DNA of 64,000 nucleotides from Kocuria massiliensis. Lineage in GTDB: Bacteria > Actinomycetota > Actinomycetes > Actinomycetales > Micrococcaceae. The notes beneath the pieces are model-generated. The model did no database searches. It was given only the letters and a program-made list of their open reading frames with translations, and was not told the origin of the DNA. The DNA lies in assembly GCF_900169715.1 (NCBI RefSeq), contig NZ_LT835159.1:186001-250000 (forward strand). The letters run 5' to 3'. Of the stretch, positions 49,591 through 57,727 are shown in pieces (positions within the stretch are counted from its first letter, which is position 1; each line of letters opens with the position of its first letter). The position numbers and the translations under genes were made by a program.

Positions 49591-50570
49591 TGCGCCCGCC
49601 GATTGCTCTCTCGATCGCTGGATCTGACCCCTCGGGTGGGGCTGGGACCCTAGCGGATCTCAAGACCTTCGCCGCTGTGGGAGCGTATGGTTGCGCCTGC
49701 ACCACCTCCTTGACCAGCCAGAACACTCTCGGCGTGCAGAGTGTGCATGGTATCGACGCGGAGGTCGTGGTCTCCCAAGTTGAATCGGTGATTGACGATC
49801 TTCCCGTGGACGCCACCAAGATCGGGATGTTGGGTTCGGCCGAGACCGTTCGACATCTCGCACGGATGATCGCATCTCGTCGCCGCGATTTCGGCGTCGT
49901 CGTGCTGGATCCCGTGATGGTTGCGACCAGCGGCGACCCCCTTCTGGCCCCCGATGCCGACGCCGCCTTGCGCGATGAACTCGTGCCGTTGGCGGACGTC
50001 ATCACCCCGAACCTCCCCGAAGGGGCGCGTCTGCTGGGGCGGCCCGACGACGTCGCCACCTCCCTCGCCGCCGTGCGTGAACAGGCCATCGAATTGCTCG
50101 CGCTGGGGCCTCGGGCGATTCTCCTCAAGGGTGGGCATCTCGCGGACGCTCAGGCCGTGGACGTCTTGGCGATGAATCCGAGCTGGGCTCCCGGTGGTCG
50201 GGCCCGGGTCTCGGAGCCGGTGATTCGGGAATTCACCTCTCCACGCATCGAGACCCGCAATACGCATGGAACGGGGTGTACGTTGTCGTCGGCGATCGCC
50301 GCCTATGCCGCCCGGCATGCGATGCCCGTGGACCCGCGTACAGCGTCCGGTCTTGAGGAAGCCGCCCCGAATGTGGAAAGTTCAGGCGCCGATACGGTCC
50401 CCGAGCAGTCCGATGCCCTACGCCCGGTGGACGACGACGCCCTCGTCGAGGCCGTGCGGCGCGCGAAAACCTACCTCACCAGGGCGTTACGGGAGGGTGC
50501 CGGCTGGGAAATCTCCCGCACCCCTGACCGTGGGCATGGACCGGTCAACCATTTCGCCCCCGAAATATGA
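49590..50570 (+). CDS. thiD: Hydroxymethylpyrimidine/phosphomethylpyrimidine kinase
   Basis: A 326-residue kinase phosphorylating HMP and HMP-P. IALSIAGSDPSGGAGTLADL, TSQNTLGVQSVHGIDAEVV, VVLDPVMVATSGDPLL and the nucleotide site NTHGTGCTLSSAIAAYAARH are diagnostic. It is longer than the usual 260-280 residues owing to an insertion of about 35 residues (about 257-290, GLEEAAPNVESSGADTVPEQ) before the final helix. The ATG at 49590 shares one base with the thiE stop; tenA starts inside its stop codon. Confidence 0.95.
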   Translation: MRPPIALSIAGSDPSGGAGTLADLKTFAAVGAYGCACTTSLTSQNTLGVQSVHGIDAEVVVSQVESVIDDLPVDATKIGMLGSAETVRHLARMIASRRRDFGVVVLDPVMVATSGDPLLAPDADAALRDELVPLADVITPNLPEGARLLGRPDDVATSLAAVREQAIELLALGPRAILLKGGHLADAQAVDVLAMNPSWAPGGRARVSEPVIREFTSPRIETRNTHGTGCTLSSAIAAYAARHAMPVDPRTASGLEEAAPNVESSGADTVPEQSDALRPVDDDALVEAVRRAKTYLTRALREGAGWEISRTPDRGHGPVNHFAPEI

Positions 50571-51286
50571 TGAGCAGCCAAAGAGTGGAGCAGATGATGA
50601 ACGAGACGACGTGGCGCACCGGACCCTTCACCGGGAAGCTGTGGAGCGATGCATCGGAGATCATGGCGCGGGTCCGCGGCCTCGCGTTCCTCAACGAATT
50701 GGCCGAGGGGACTCTGGACCCTCACACCTTTGCGCATTACATCCAGCAGGACGAGTTCTACCTGGCGAATTACTCGCGGGCGATGGCGGTGCTGGCCTCC
50801 CGTGCGCCGTCTGGCGAAGCCGCCGAGTTTTGGGCCGGATCTGCGAGTACGGCGGTTGCCGAGGAAAAGGTGCTGCACGAGCAGCTCTTGGCCGATGAAC
50901 GGCTGAAGAATATCGACCTTCCCGAGGTCCCCTCGGCGACGACGCGTGGCTACATGTACACCTTGCTCGCAGCTTGCGCGTACGAACCCTACGAGGTGGG
51001 AGCCGCGGCGGTCCTCCCGTGTTTTTGGATTTACGCGCAAGTGGGCCGCGAGCTCGCGGCCCGGGCGAGCGCCATCGCCGGGCACCCTTATGGCCGTTGG
51101 GTGCAGGAGTACGACGATCCGGAGTTCGCCGAAGCCACTCAACGCGCCATTGATCTCGTGGAACAAGCAGCGGAAGGTGCCACCGAAAAGGTCCGTGAGC
51201 GGATGCGGGACGTCTTTCTGGATGCGTCACGCTACGAGGAGATGTTTTGGGACGCGGCGTACCGGCGGGAGAGCTGGACGCTCTGA
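50567..51286 (+). CDS. tenA: TenA family protein (aminopyrimidine aminohydrolase, thiaminase II)
   Basis: A 239-residue helical enzyme that recovers HMP from degraded thiamine. Catalytic Cys152 is in VLPCFWIYAQVG, the substrate Asp in HYIQQDEFYLANYSRAMAV (Asp62), and the C-terminal YEEMFWDAAYRRESW Glu completes the site. ATG 50567 overlaps the thiD stop (ATGA); an ATG at 50597, closer to the conserved TWRTGPFTGKLW start, is possible. Last gene of the salvage operon, convergent with uspA. No thiC or thiG is present, so the cluster is a salvage set. Confidence 0.94.
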   Translation: MMSSQRVEQMMNETTWRTGPFTGKLWSDASEIMARVRGLAFLNELAEGTLDPHTFAHYIQQDEFYLANYSRAMAVLASRAPSGEAAEFWAGSASTAVAEEKVLHEQLLADERLKNIDLPEVPSATTRGYMYTLLAACAYEPYEVGAAAVLPCFWIYAQVGRELAARASAIAGHPYGRWVQEYDDPEFAEATQRAIDLVEQAAEGATEKVRERMRDVFLDASRYEEMFWDAAYRRESWTL

Positions 51287-51311
51287 ACCGCCGGCGCGCC
51301 GCGTCGAGAGG

Positions 51312-51773
51312 CTATTTGACCGTCAGAACGGGGCACTCCGCCTCAAGGATGACCCGTTGTGCGCTCGATCCAAGGAACAGCTTCATCACGGGGGAACGTC
51401 GTCGCGTCGCCAAGACGATCAAGGAAGCGTGGTGTTCCTCCGCCAGGCCCAAAACTTGCTCCGCGACGTCGTCCCCGGCCCGCTGGATTTCGAATTCCAG
51501 ACCGGCCTCGATGATCTGTAGCGAGATTTCCTTGACCTGATCGATCCTGCCGGCTGCCGGTCCCGCGGTGTTGTCGGTCGCGTACACGACCACGCGCAAC
51601 GCCGCCTTGGCCCGCTCGGCCGCTGCGATCGCCTCCTGGAGAACCCGCGGGCTCGCATCGGTGCGATACCCGACGACGATGCTTCGGGAGGCCCGGTCGA
51701 TCGCCTGGGAAGAGGAGACTCTCAAGGAGGGCTCCGCGCCTCGGCGTACCGGCTTGGAATAGAAGTCGGACAT
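51312..51773 (-). CDS. Universal stress protein (UspA family)
   Basis: A 153-residue protein with one Usp domain. SIVVGYRTDASPRVLQEAIA AAERAKAALRVVVYAT forms the first half; the ATP-binding-type loop is replaced by ATRRRSPVMKLFLGSSAQRV ILEAECPVLTV, where GSSAQRV matches the G-x9-G(S/T) end of nucleotide-binding members. The N-terminal 25 residues are not conserved. AAGGGT precedes the ATG. Same strand as the citrate transporter locus, 50 bp downstream of it. Confidence 0.93.
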   Translation of the reverse strand: MSDFYSKPVRRGAEPSLRVSSSQAIDRASRSIVVGYRTDASPRVLQEAIAAAERAKAALRVVVYATDNTAGPAAGRIDQVKEISLQIIEAGLEFEIQRAGDDVAEQVLGLAEEHHASLIVLATRRRSPVMKLFLGSSAQRVILEAECPVLTVK

Positions 51774-51822
51774 GATGTTTACCCTTCTGCGAGTTGCGAT
51801 TCCTGAGCCTGCCAGATCGGCA

Positions 51823-53348
51823 TTAGCCGAAGGCGATCACGCCCACCAGCATGCCCACCACGAGCATGACCAGGGACACGATCAGCGCACGCCACAGAAC
51901 CTTCTTGTGGTGGTCGCCCAGCTCGACGCCGGATAGCGAAACCAGCAGCAAGATGGCCGGGACCAGCGGGGACTGCAGGTGGACCGGCTGGCCGGTGATC
52001 GATGCGCGTGCCATATCCGTTGCCGGAATGCCGTAGTGGCTGGCGGTTTCGGCGAGGACGGGCAAGATGCCGAAGTAGAAGGCGTCATTGCTCATGAAGA
52101 ACGTCATCGGGATGGAGAGCACGCCGGTGATCACGGCCATGTACGGACCCATCGACGAGGGGATGATGTCCACGAGCCAGGAGGCCATGTCGTCGACCAT
52201 TCCGGTGCCGCTCATGACGCCGGTGAGAACGCCCGCGGCCATGACCATCGCGACCACGGAAATCACGGAGGTTGCGTGCGACGCGAGCTCTTCCTGCTGC
52301 TCCTTGACGCCACGGAAGTTGACCAAGAGAGCCAAGACCGTGCCAATCATGAACAGGTACGGAAGGGGCAGGATGTCGACGATCAACAGAACCATGATCG
52401 CGATCGTCAAGATGAAGTTGAACCAGAACAGGTGCGGGCGCAGCGTCTCGCGGTTGGGGTCCAGGGCCGTGTCCGTCAAGGCGGAGGTGGTCTTGCCCTC
52501 GTCTTCGAACTGGTTGATGACCAGAGCCTGAGTCGCTGGGCCAGCGGCCTGGGCGCCTTCGCCCGTGGAGCGTGCCGCGGCGGCGTCGGGACCTTCAGTG
52601 CGTGCGGTGCCGCGGCGGCGTCGGGACCTTCAGTGCGTGCGGCCACGGATGCCGCCAATGAGCCGCCGCGCTTGCCGGACTCGCCGGTCTTTTCGGAATC
52701 CGAGGACGGCGCGTTAACCCACGCCACGCCCTTGGCCGCGAGACGACGCCGTTCGGAACGACCGAGCATGTAGGAGAAGACCAAGGCGACGATCAGGCCG
52801 GCGATGAGTGACGGGACCATGGGGGCAAAGATCGAGTTCGCGTCCACGTGCAAGGCAGAGGCAGCGCGCGCCGTAGGCCCGCCCCACGGGACGATGTTCA
52901 ACGTTCCGTTGATGAGTCCGGCAACGCAGGTGAGAACCACCGGCGACATTTGCAGCCGCTGGTAGATCGGCAACATAGCGGCGGTGACCACAATGAAGGT
53001 GGTCGAGCCGTCGCCGTCCAAGGAGACCGCGCCGGTCAGCAGCGCGGTACCAAAAACGACCTTGACGGGGTCGTTGCCGCAGAATCGAAGGATCACCTCG
53101 ACGAGTTTGTCGAAGAGGCCGACGTCGATCATGATGCCGAAGTAGATGATCGCGAACAGCAAGAGTGCCGCGGTGGATGACATGGACTCGATGGCGTCCA
53201 TGACCATGTCGCCGATCCCGAGCCCCGCGCCGGCGAAGAGGCCGAAGATCGTGGGGATCAAAATGAGTGCCAAGACGGGCGACAGCTTCTTGGTCATGAT
53301 CAGCACCATGAAGACCAGGATCATGGCGAATCCGAGAAGGACTAACAC
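51823..53348 (-). pseudogene. citM: Citrate:cation symporter (CitMHS family) disrupted by a 35-bp tandem duplication
   Basis: Start GTG 53348 with AAGGAG 6 nt upstream. The N-terminal part has LLGFAMILVFMVLIMTKKLS, a metal-citrate pocket-type AVSLDGDGSTTFIVVTAAML and GTLNIVPWGGPTARAASAL. After residue about 244 the frame changes within a tandem 35-bp repeat (52573-52642) and the N-terminal frame stops at 52476 (290 residues). The C-terminal half continues in another frame: HLFWFNFILTIAIMVLLIVD, VLSIPMTFFMSNDAFYFGIL, ASITGQPVHLQSPLVPAILL. Deleting one repeat copy restores one frame of 496 residues, typical for CitMHS. The duplication lies in the variable cytoplasmic linker. Probably non-functional now, but revertible; assembly error is possible. 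Confidence 0.9.
52573..52642. repeat. Exact 35-bp tandem duplication inside the citrate transporter gene
   Basis: Positions 52573-52607 and 52608-52642 are identical. Because 35 is not a multiple of three, the extra copy causes a frameshift of the minus-strand gene. The unit is GC-rich and begins TGCCGCGGCGGCG. Confidence 0.97.
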
Positions 53349-53498
53349 AGGCTTCTCCTTTGAAGAGTGATGTGATGTGGGATACACCCTAGGGAATCGT
53401 GAGAGTTCTTCGCCCCCTTGTGCTCACTGATCCCGTTCTGATCGTTTCGCGCCTTATGCGCATTTTGCTCAAACTCTTGTAAACCGTAGGCTTTGTGC

Positions 53499-55160
53499 AT
53501 GTCCCGCCCATCGGATTCCTTCTCGCGCCGCGTCCTCACGAGCCAGCTGGCCGTGATCATCGTCGTGCTCACGTTGGCGGCCGGGATCTTTGCCTGGCTG
53601 GGAATCCGTAACGTCACGGACACCACCGAGACTCAAGCGCTCGCCATAGCCCGCACGCTCTCCACGGACGACGTGGTGGTACAAGCCGCGACCGACGCCA
53701 GCACGCAAGGCATCGACCCCCAATCCGCACGTCAGGCCCCAGTTCAAAAGCTCGCTCTGAAAACGGGCGCCGCCAATAAGGTCGACTTCGTGGTGGTCAC
53801 GGACGATCACGGACTCCGCCTGGCCCACCCGGAGCCGTCACTCATCGGTAAAAAGGTGTCCACTTCACCAGACGCCGCCTTGGCAGGGCACGAGGAGATT
53901 ACCCACCAAGCCGGCACCCTCGGGGAGACGGTTCGGGCGAAGGTCCCGGTTTATTCGGCCACGGGGGACGGGACCGTGGTCGGCGAAGTGTCGGTCGGCA
54001 TCAAAACGTCGGCGGTGGGTGCGGACGTCCGGCGAGAGGTCTTGGCCATTGGGGGTCTAGTGGCCGTCGCGCTCGCGGTGGGAGTGGCCGCCTCGGTCGC
54101 ACTTGGTCGCCGGCTCCGGCGCCAGACCCTCGGCATCGGCCCGGAAGAACTTGCGGAGATGACTCAGCACCAGGAAGCGGTGCTTCGAGGACTCGACGAC
54201 GGCGTCCTCGGCTTCTCCCCAGAAGGCCGCCTGACCCTCACCAACCAGACGGCGCGACGGCTCTTGGGGCAGGAGGGCGCGACCGAGGACGTCGTCGTCC
54301 CCCACGCGATCCAGGGCATGGTGGTCGACGTCCTGGAGCAGGACGTGAGAGAAGGGGACGAGGTCAGCGTGCGACGCCGGGTTGCGGTGGCCGATCGTAT
54401 CCTCCTGGCCACAGCGGTTCGAGTGCGCCGTGAGGGGATGACGGTGGGAGGCGTCGTGACGTTGAGGGATGAAACGCAAGTGCTCATGATGTCCCGTCAG
54501 CTGGAGTCCGTCACGACGATGGCGGATGCCCTCCGTACACAGCGCCACGAATTCGCGAATCGTCTGCACACGGTGATGGGTCTCGTCGGAACCGGGGCAT
54601 ACGCCGAAGCCGAAAGCTATCTGGGCGAGATCCTCCGAACCGGACCTATCGGTGCGCCGGTCCAAGGAATCGAACTCGTGGAGGATCCCTACCTGCGGGC
54701 CCTGATCGAGGCCAAGGGGACGACGAGCGCCGAGTCCGGCGTGGACCTCCGGGTTGCGGAGAATTCCCTGATCCTCGGGCGCCTTCGGGAACCCGAGGAC
54801 GTCACCTTGATCCTCGGCAATCTCATGGATAACGCGGTGCGGGCCGTGGTTCGTGCGGAGGGGGCGTCGAGAGTCGTGGAGGTGCAGTTGATGAGCGATG
54901 GGGCCGATCTGCACGCCGTCGTCACGGATTCCGGTGCGGGAATCGACTCGGAAGCCGCCGGCGACCAGGCTTTCGAGAAAGGCATGACCGGTGAGGACCA
55001 CGAGGAAGATGGCCACGGCCTAGGGATTGGCCTGGCTCTGTGCCGACGCGTGGCCGGCCGGCACGGAGGTCGCGTGTGGCTGCTCGCCCGTCACGACGAA
55101 CGGTTCGGGGGAGCGAGCTTTGGTGTGGAATTACCGGACGTTTTGGAGGAAATACCATGA
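53499..55160 (+). CDS. citA: CitA/DcuS-type sensor histidine kinase
   Basis: A 553-residue membrane kinase. Helix 1 (about 15-37), a periplasmic-type PASp sensor domain (LSTDDVVVQAATDASTQGID, DFVVVTDDHGLRLAHPEPSL IGKKVSTSPDAALAGHEEIT), helix 2 (about 188-207), a cytoplasmic PAS domain from AVLRGLDDGVLGFSPEGRLT and a SpoB-like phospho-acceptor in RTQRHEFANRLHTVMGLVGT. The ATPase has LIDNAVRAVV-like LMDNAVRAVV, VTDSGAGID and GHGLGIGLALCRRVAGRHGG. It should sense citrate or a C4/C6 carboxylate. Divergent from the citrate transporter gene (150 bp); its stop overlaps the regulator start. Confidence 0.94.
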   Translation: MSRPSDSFSRRVLTSQLAVIIVVLTLAAGIFAWLGIRNVTDTTETQALAIARTLSTDDVVVQAATDASTQGIDPQSARQAPVQKLALKTGAANKVDFVVVTDDHGLRLAHPEPSLIGKKVSTSPDAALAGHEEITHQAGTLGETVRAKVPVYSATGDGTVVGEVSVGIKTSAVGADVRREVLAIGGLVAVALAVGVAASVALGRRLRRQTLGIGPEELAEMTQHQEAVLRGLDDGVLGFSPEGRLTLTNQTARRLLGQEGATEDVVVPHAIQGMVVDVLEQDVREGDEVSVRRRVAVADRILLATAVRVRREGMTVGGVVTLRDETQVLMMSRQLESVTTMADALRTQRHEFANRLHTVMGLVGTGAYAEAESYLGEILRTGPIGAPVQGIELVEDPYLRALIEAKGTTSAESGVDLRVAENSLILGRLREPEDVTLILGNLMDNAVRAVVRAEGASRVVEVQLMSDGADLHAVVTDSGAGIDSEAAGDQAFEKGMTGEDHEEDGHGLGIGLALCRRVAGRHGGRVWLLARHDERFGGASFGVELPDVLEEIP

Positions 55161-55822
55161 TCACCGTCCTCGTCCTCGACGACGACCTCTACGTGGGGCA
55201 GCTGCATTGTCAGTATGTTTCTGAGGTTCCCGAATTTCAGGTTCTCGAACCGGTCCGAGACCTTCGTTCGGCCAGGGAAGTTCTGGCCGGTGGTGGCGTG
55301 GACCTTCTGTTGGCCGACCACGTACTACCCGATGGCCGGGGAGTGGATTTGGTGCGGGAATTCGACGTGGATGCCATCCTTCTCTCGGCGGTGAACGATG
55401 CTACGGTCGTGCGCTCCGCTCTGAGGGCGGGTGCCTTGACCTACATTTTCAAGCCGTTCGAGGCGACCTATCTTCAGGGTGTGCTGCGCCGGTACGCGAG
55501 GTATCGCCGCATGTGGGATAGGGAACGACTCTCTCAAGCAGACCTCGACCGAGCACTCCGGGCCCTGCACGATGCCTCGAGTGCGAGCGGGCGACACAAC
55601 ACCGCGCCACCCTCGTCCACCACGGCGAAGGTCCTCGAATGTCTCCGGGCCCACGACGGGGTGCTCTCGGCGGTTGACGTTGCGGATGCCGTGGGCATTT
55701 CTCGGGCGACGGCGCAACGTCACCTGGCCAAGCTGGCCGGCACTCGAGCGGCGACGGTCAGCCTTCACTACGGTTCCACGGGACGTCCCGAACACCTCTA
55801 CGCGGCCGCCCCGGAATGGTGA
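55157..55822 (+). CDS. citB: CitB/DctR-type response regulator
   Basis: A 221-residue regulator: receiver domain with ITVLVLDDDLYVGQLHCQYV, phospho-Asp in LLLADHVLPDGRGVDLV, AVNDATVVRSALRAGALTYI FKPFEATYLQGVL, then a winged-helix end with TTAKVLECLRAHDGVLSAVD VADAVGISRATAQRHLAKLA. GGAGGAA lies 6 nt before ATG 55157, which overlaps the kinase stop (ATGA). It should activate the divergent transporter gene in the presence of citrate; because that gene is frameshifted, the system may at present have no functional output here. Confidence 0.94.
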   Translation: MITVLVLDDDLYVGQLHCQYVSEVPEFQVLEPVRDLRSAREVLAGGGVDLLLADHVLPDGRGVDLVREFDVDAILLSAVNDATVVRSALRAGALTYIFKPFEATYLQGVLRRYARYRRMWDRERLSQADLDRALRALHDASSASGRHNTAPPSSTTAKVLECLRAHDGVLSAVDVADAVGISRATAQRHLAKLAGTRAATVSLHYGSTGRPEHLYAAAPEW

Positions 55823-56778
55823 TGACTGGCGGTTCTACGGCCCTCGGCGGAACCTGGATATCCTTCTTCCATGCAGAAACTTTTTCCTACGGGACCCTTC
55901 AGAATCCAGCGGTCCAGAGCTCCCTATGGGGCGGCACGGTGCCGACGTCGCCCGCGAATCTTCCGGGATTTTCCGTCCAACAGTTGACGATCACCGATCC
56001 TGACGTCGTGAAGCTGAGCGGTAGCAAGCAGCACCCCAGCCTCGTCCGGAGTATCGGGGAATCCGTGGACGGCGTCGTCCTGGAGCTCGACGACGATCAG
56101 TTGGCGGCCGCCGACCGATACGAAGTGGCCGACTATGCCCGCCGGGACGTCCTCCTGGCGGATGGAACTCACTGCTGGGCCTACGTTCCTGCCCGCCCCC
56201 TCGCCGCGGCGCAACGCGTGGTGTTGGGCGGTGACTCCATCGCGTACGGCCAGCACGACCCTGAGGGCGGTTGGGCGCATCGACTCGCCACGGAACTCGA
56301 GTTCTATTCATACCCGGACCGGCGGATGTTCAACCTCGCGATCCCCGGGATTTTCTTGACCCAATTGGCGAAACAGCTCCCCGGCGAATTGCCGTGGCGA
56401 CGTCCGGATACCGTGCTCATCGCGGCCGGCGTCAACGATGTAGCCCGGCCCCTGGATGGCCCGCAGCCGAATCCGGACCTGGAAGCAGCCCTAGATACCC
56501 TGAACGAAGCGTGTCGAGAATTGGGTGCGCGCATGGTCGTGTTGAGCCCCATCTGGCTCGACGAAACCCGGCGGAAGACCGTTGGCGGCATGCAATCGAC
56601 GGTCCGCGCCGTTCACAATGTCGTGGAACGGCAACGCACCTGGTGCGAGGAGCGCACCGTGGATTTCATCGATGCTTGGGAGGCCCTCCAAGACCGTCCC
56701 GACCTGCTCGGCGACGGCTTGCACCCCAACGCGGCGGGCCACGCACATCTTTATGAGTACCTCCGCGACCGTCTGTAG
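55822..56778 (+). CDS. Fusion of a gamma-glutamylcyclotransferase-like (AIG2) domain and an SGNH/GDSL hydrolase
   Basis: About 318 residues. Residues about 20-110 show the cyclotransferase-like pattern: FSYGTLQNPAVQSSLWGG at the first strand, a central GVVLELDDDQLAAADRYEV with the conserved acidic residue, and ADGTHCWAYVPA at the end. From about 125 an SGNH esterase follows: VVLGGDSIAYGQHDPEGGWA (block I Ser), LNLAIPG-like NLAIPGIFLTQLAKQ, AAGVNDVARP (block III Asn) and GDGLHPNAAGHAHL (block V Asp-His). The start overlaps the citB stop. A more natural start is ATG 55871, which would give MQKLFSYGTLQ if one T were added to the run at 55881-55885, so a one-base frameshift is likely. Substrate unknown. 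Confidence 0.8.
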   Translation: MTGGSTALGGTWISFFHAETFSYGTLQNPAVQSSLWGGTVPTSPANLPGFSVQQLTITDPDVVKLSGSKQHPSLVRSIGESVDGVVLELDDDQLAAADRYEVADYARRDVLLADGTHCWAYVPARPLAAAQRVVLGGDSIAYGQHDPEGGWAHRLATELEFYSYPDRRMFNLAIPGIFLTQLAKQLPGELPWRRPDTVLIAAGVNDVARPLDGPQPNPDLEAALDTLNEACRELGARMVVLSPIWLDETRRKTVGGMQSTVRAVHNVVERQRTWCEERTVDFIDAWEALQDRPDLLGDGLHPNAAGHAHLYEYLRDRL

Positions 56779-56946
56779 GTACCGGCTCATTCGCCGTGGC
56801 CGGTGAGGCACTTTGTCCAGGTTCACGGGCGACGTCGTCAAGACTTCCGCTGGCGGCGGAAGATATGACGTTCCCCTAGGAACGCTTGGAACCGCAGTGT
56901 TAAGGTCGAAACGGATCTATTAGCTGGATCACCGAAAGGAATGGTT

Positions 56947-57579
56947 ATGGCTGACCAGTACGTACTACCGGATCTTCCCTACGACTACGCAGCTCTTGAG
57001 CCCCACATCTCGGCTCGCATCATGGAGTTGCATCACGACAAGCACCACGCGACCTACGTCAAGGGTGCGAACACCGCGCTTCAGAAGCTGGAAGAAGCCC
57101 GGTCGGCTGGCGATCTCACCTACGTGAACCAGCTCGAGAAGGACCTTGCTTTCAACCTGGGTGGTCACACCAACCACTCGATCTTCTGGAACAACCTTTC
57201 GCCGGACGGAGGCGACAAGCCCACTGGTGAACTCGCCGCCGCCATCGACGATTTCTTCGGTTCCTTCGACGCCTTCCAGAAGCAGTTCACCGCAACTGCC
57301 ACGGGCGTCCAGGGTTCCGGTTGGGCCGTTCTCGCGTGGGACTCCATCGGAGAACGCCTGAACCTGTTCCAGCTCTACGATCAGCAGGCCGGTAACGTTC
57401 CGCTGGGCCAGACCCCGATCCTGCAGCTGGATATGTGGGAGCACGCCTTCTACCTGGACTACCAGAACGTCAAGCCGGACTACGTCAAGGCCTTCTGGAA
57501 CATCGCCAACTGGGCCGATGCCCAGGCGCGTTTCGACCGTGCTCGTCAGCAGACGAAGGGCCTCATCGTCCCCAACTAG
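56947..57579 (+). CDS. sodA: Superoxide dismutase (Mn/Fe type)
   Basis: A 210-residue enzyme converting superoxide to O2 and H2O2 in the cytosol. Metal ligands are in place: His29 ([14 protein letters not shown]), His78 ([13 protein letters not shown]), Asp163 and His167 ([12 protein letters not shown]). [12 protein letters not shown] precedes the QQ pair near the metal; a Mn preference is likely, cambialistic use possible. AAAGGA is 6 nt before ATG 56947; the earlier ATG 56941 directly abuts that site. Followed by a strong terminator, so monocistronic. Confidence 0.97.
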   Translation: MADQYVLPDLPYDYAALEPHISARIMELHHDKHHATYVKGANTALQKLEEARSAGDLTYVNQLEKDLAFNLGGHTNHSIFWNNLSPDGGDKPTGELAAAIDDFFGSFDAFQKQFTATATGVQGSGWAVLAWDSIGERLNLFQLYDQQAGNVPLGQTPILQLDMWEHAFYLDYQNVKPDYVKAFWNIANWADAQARFDRARQQTKGLIVPN

Positions 57580-57600
57580 GGATGATCGGTACCCCACGGC

Positions 57601-57631
57601 AAAGCCCCGCACCCCTTCGGTGCGGGGCTTT
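57601..57631 (+). terminator. Rho-independent terminator of sodA
   Basis: A perfect 13-bp GC-rich stem (57601-57613 with 57619-57631) with a 5-nt loop, A's on the 5' side and T's on the 3' side, 21 nt after the stop codon. Confidence 0.93.
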
Positions 57632-57727
57632 TCGCGTCCGAGGGGCATCTCTCATGGTGAACGTTGGTGGAATCGGTGCCATAAAGCGGGAAGAGTCGAG
57701 GGCAACCATATTTTCCCGAGGAGGCTT

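Noticed and set aside
55816-55821. ATG 55816 as start of the cyclotransferase-SGNH gene
   Set aside because: It lies within the last citB codons and lacks a ribosome-binding site; ATG 55822 or a frameshifted ATG 55871 is more plausible.
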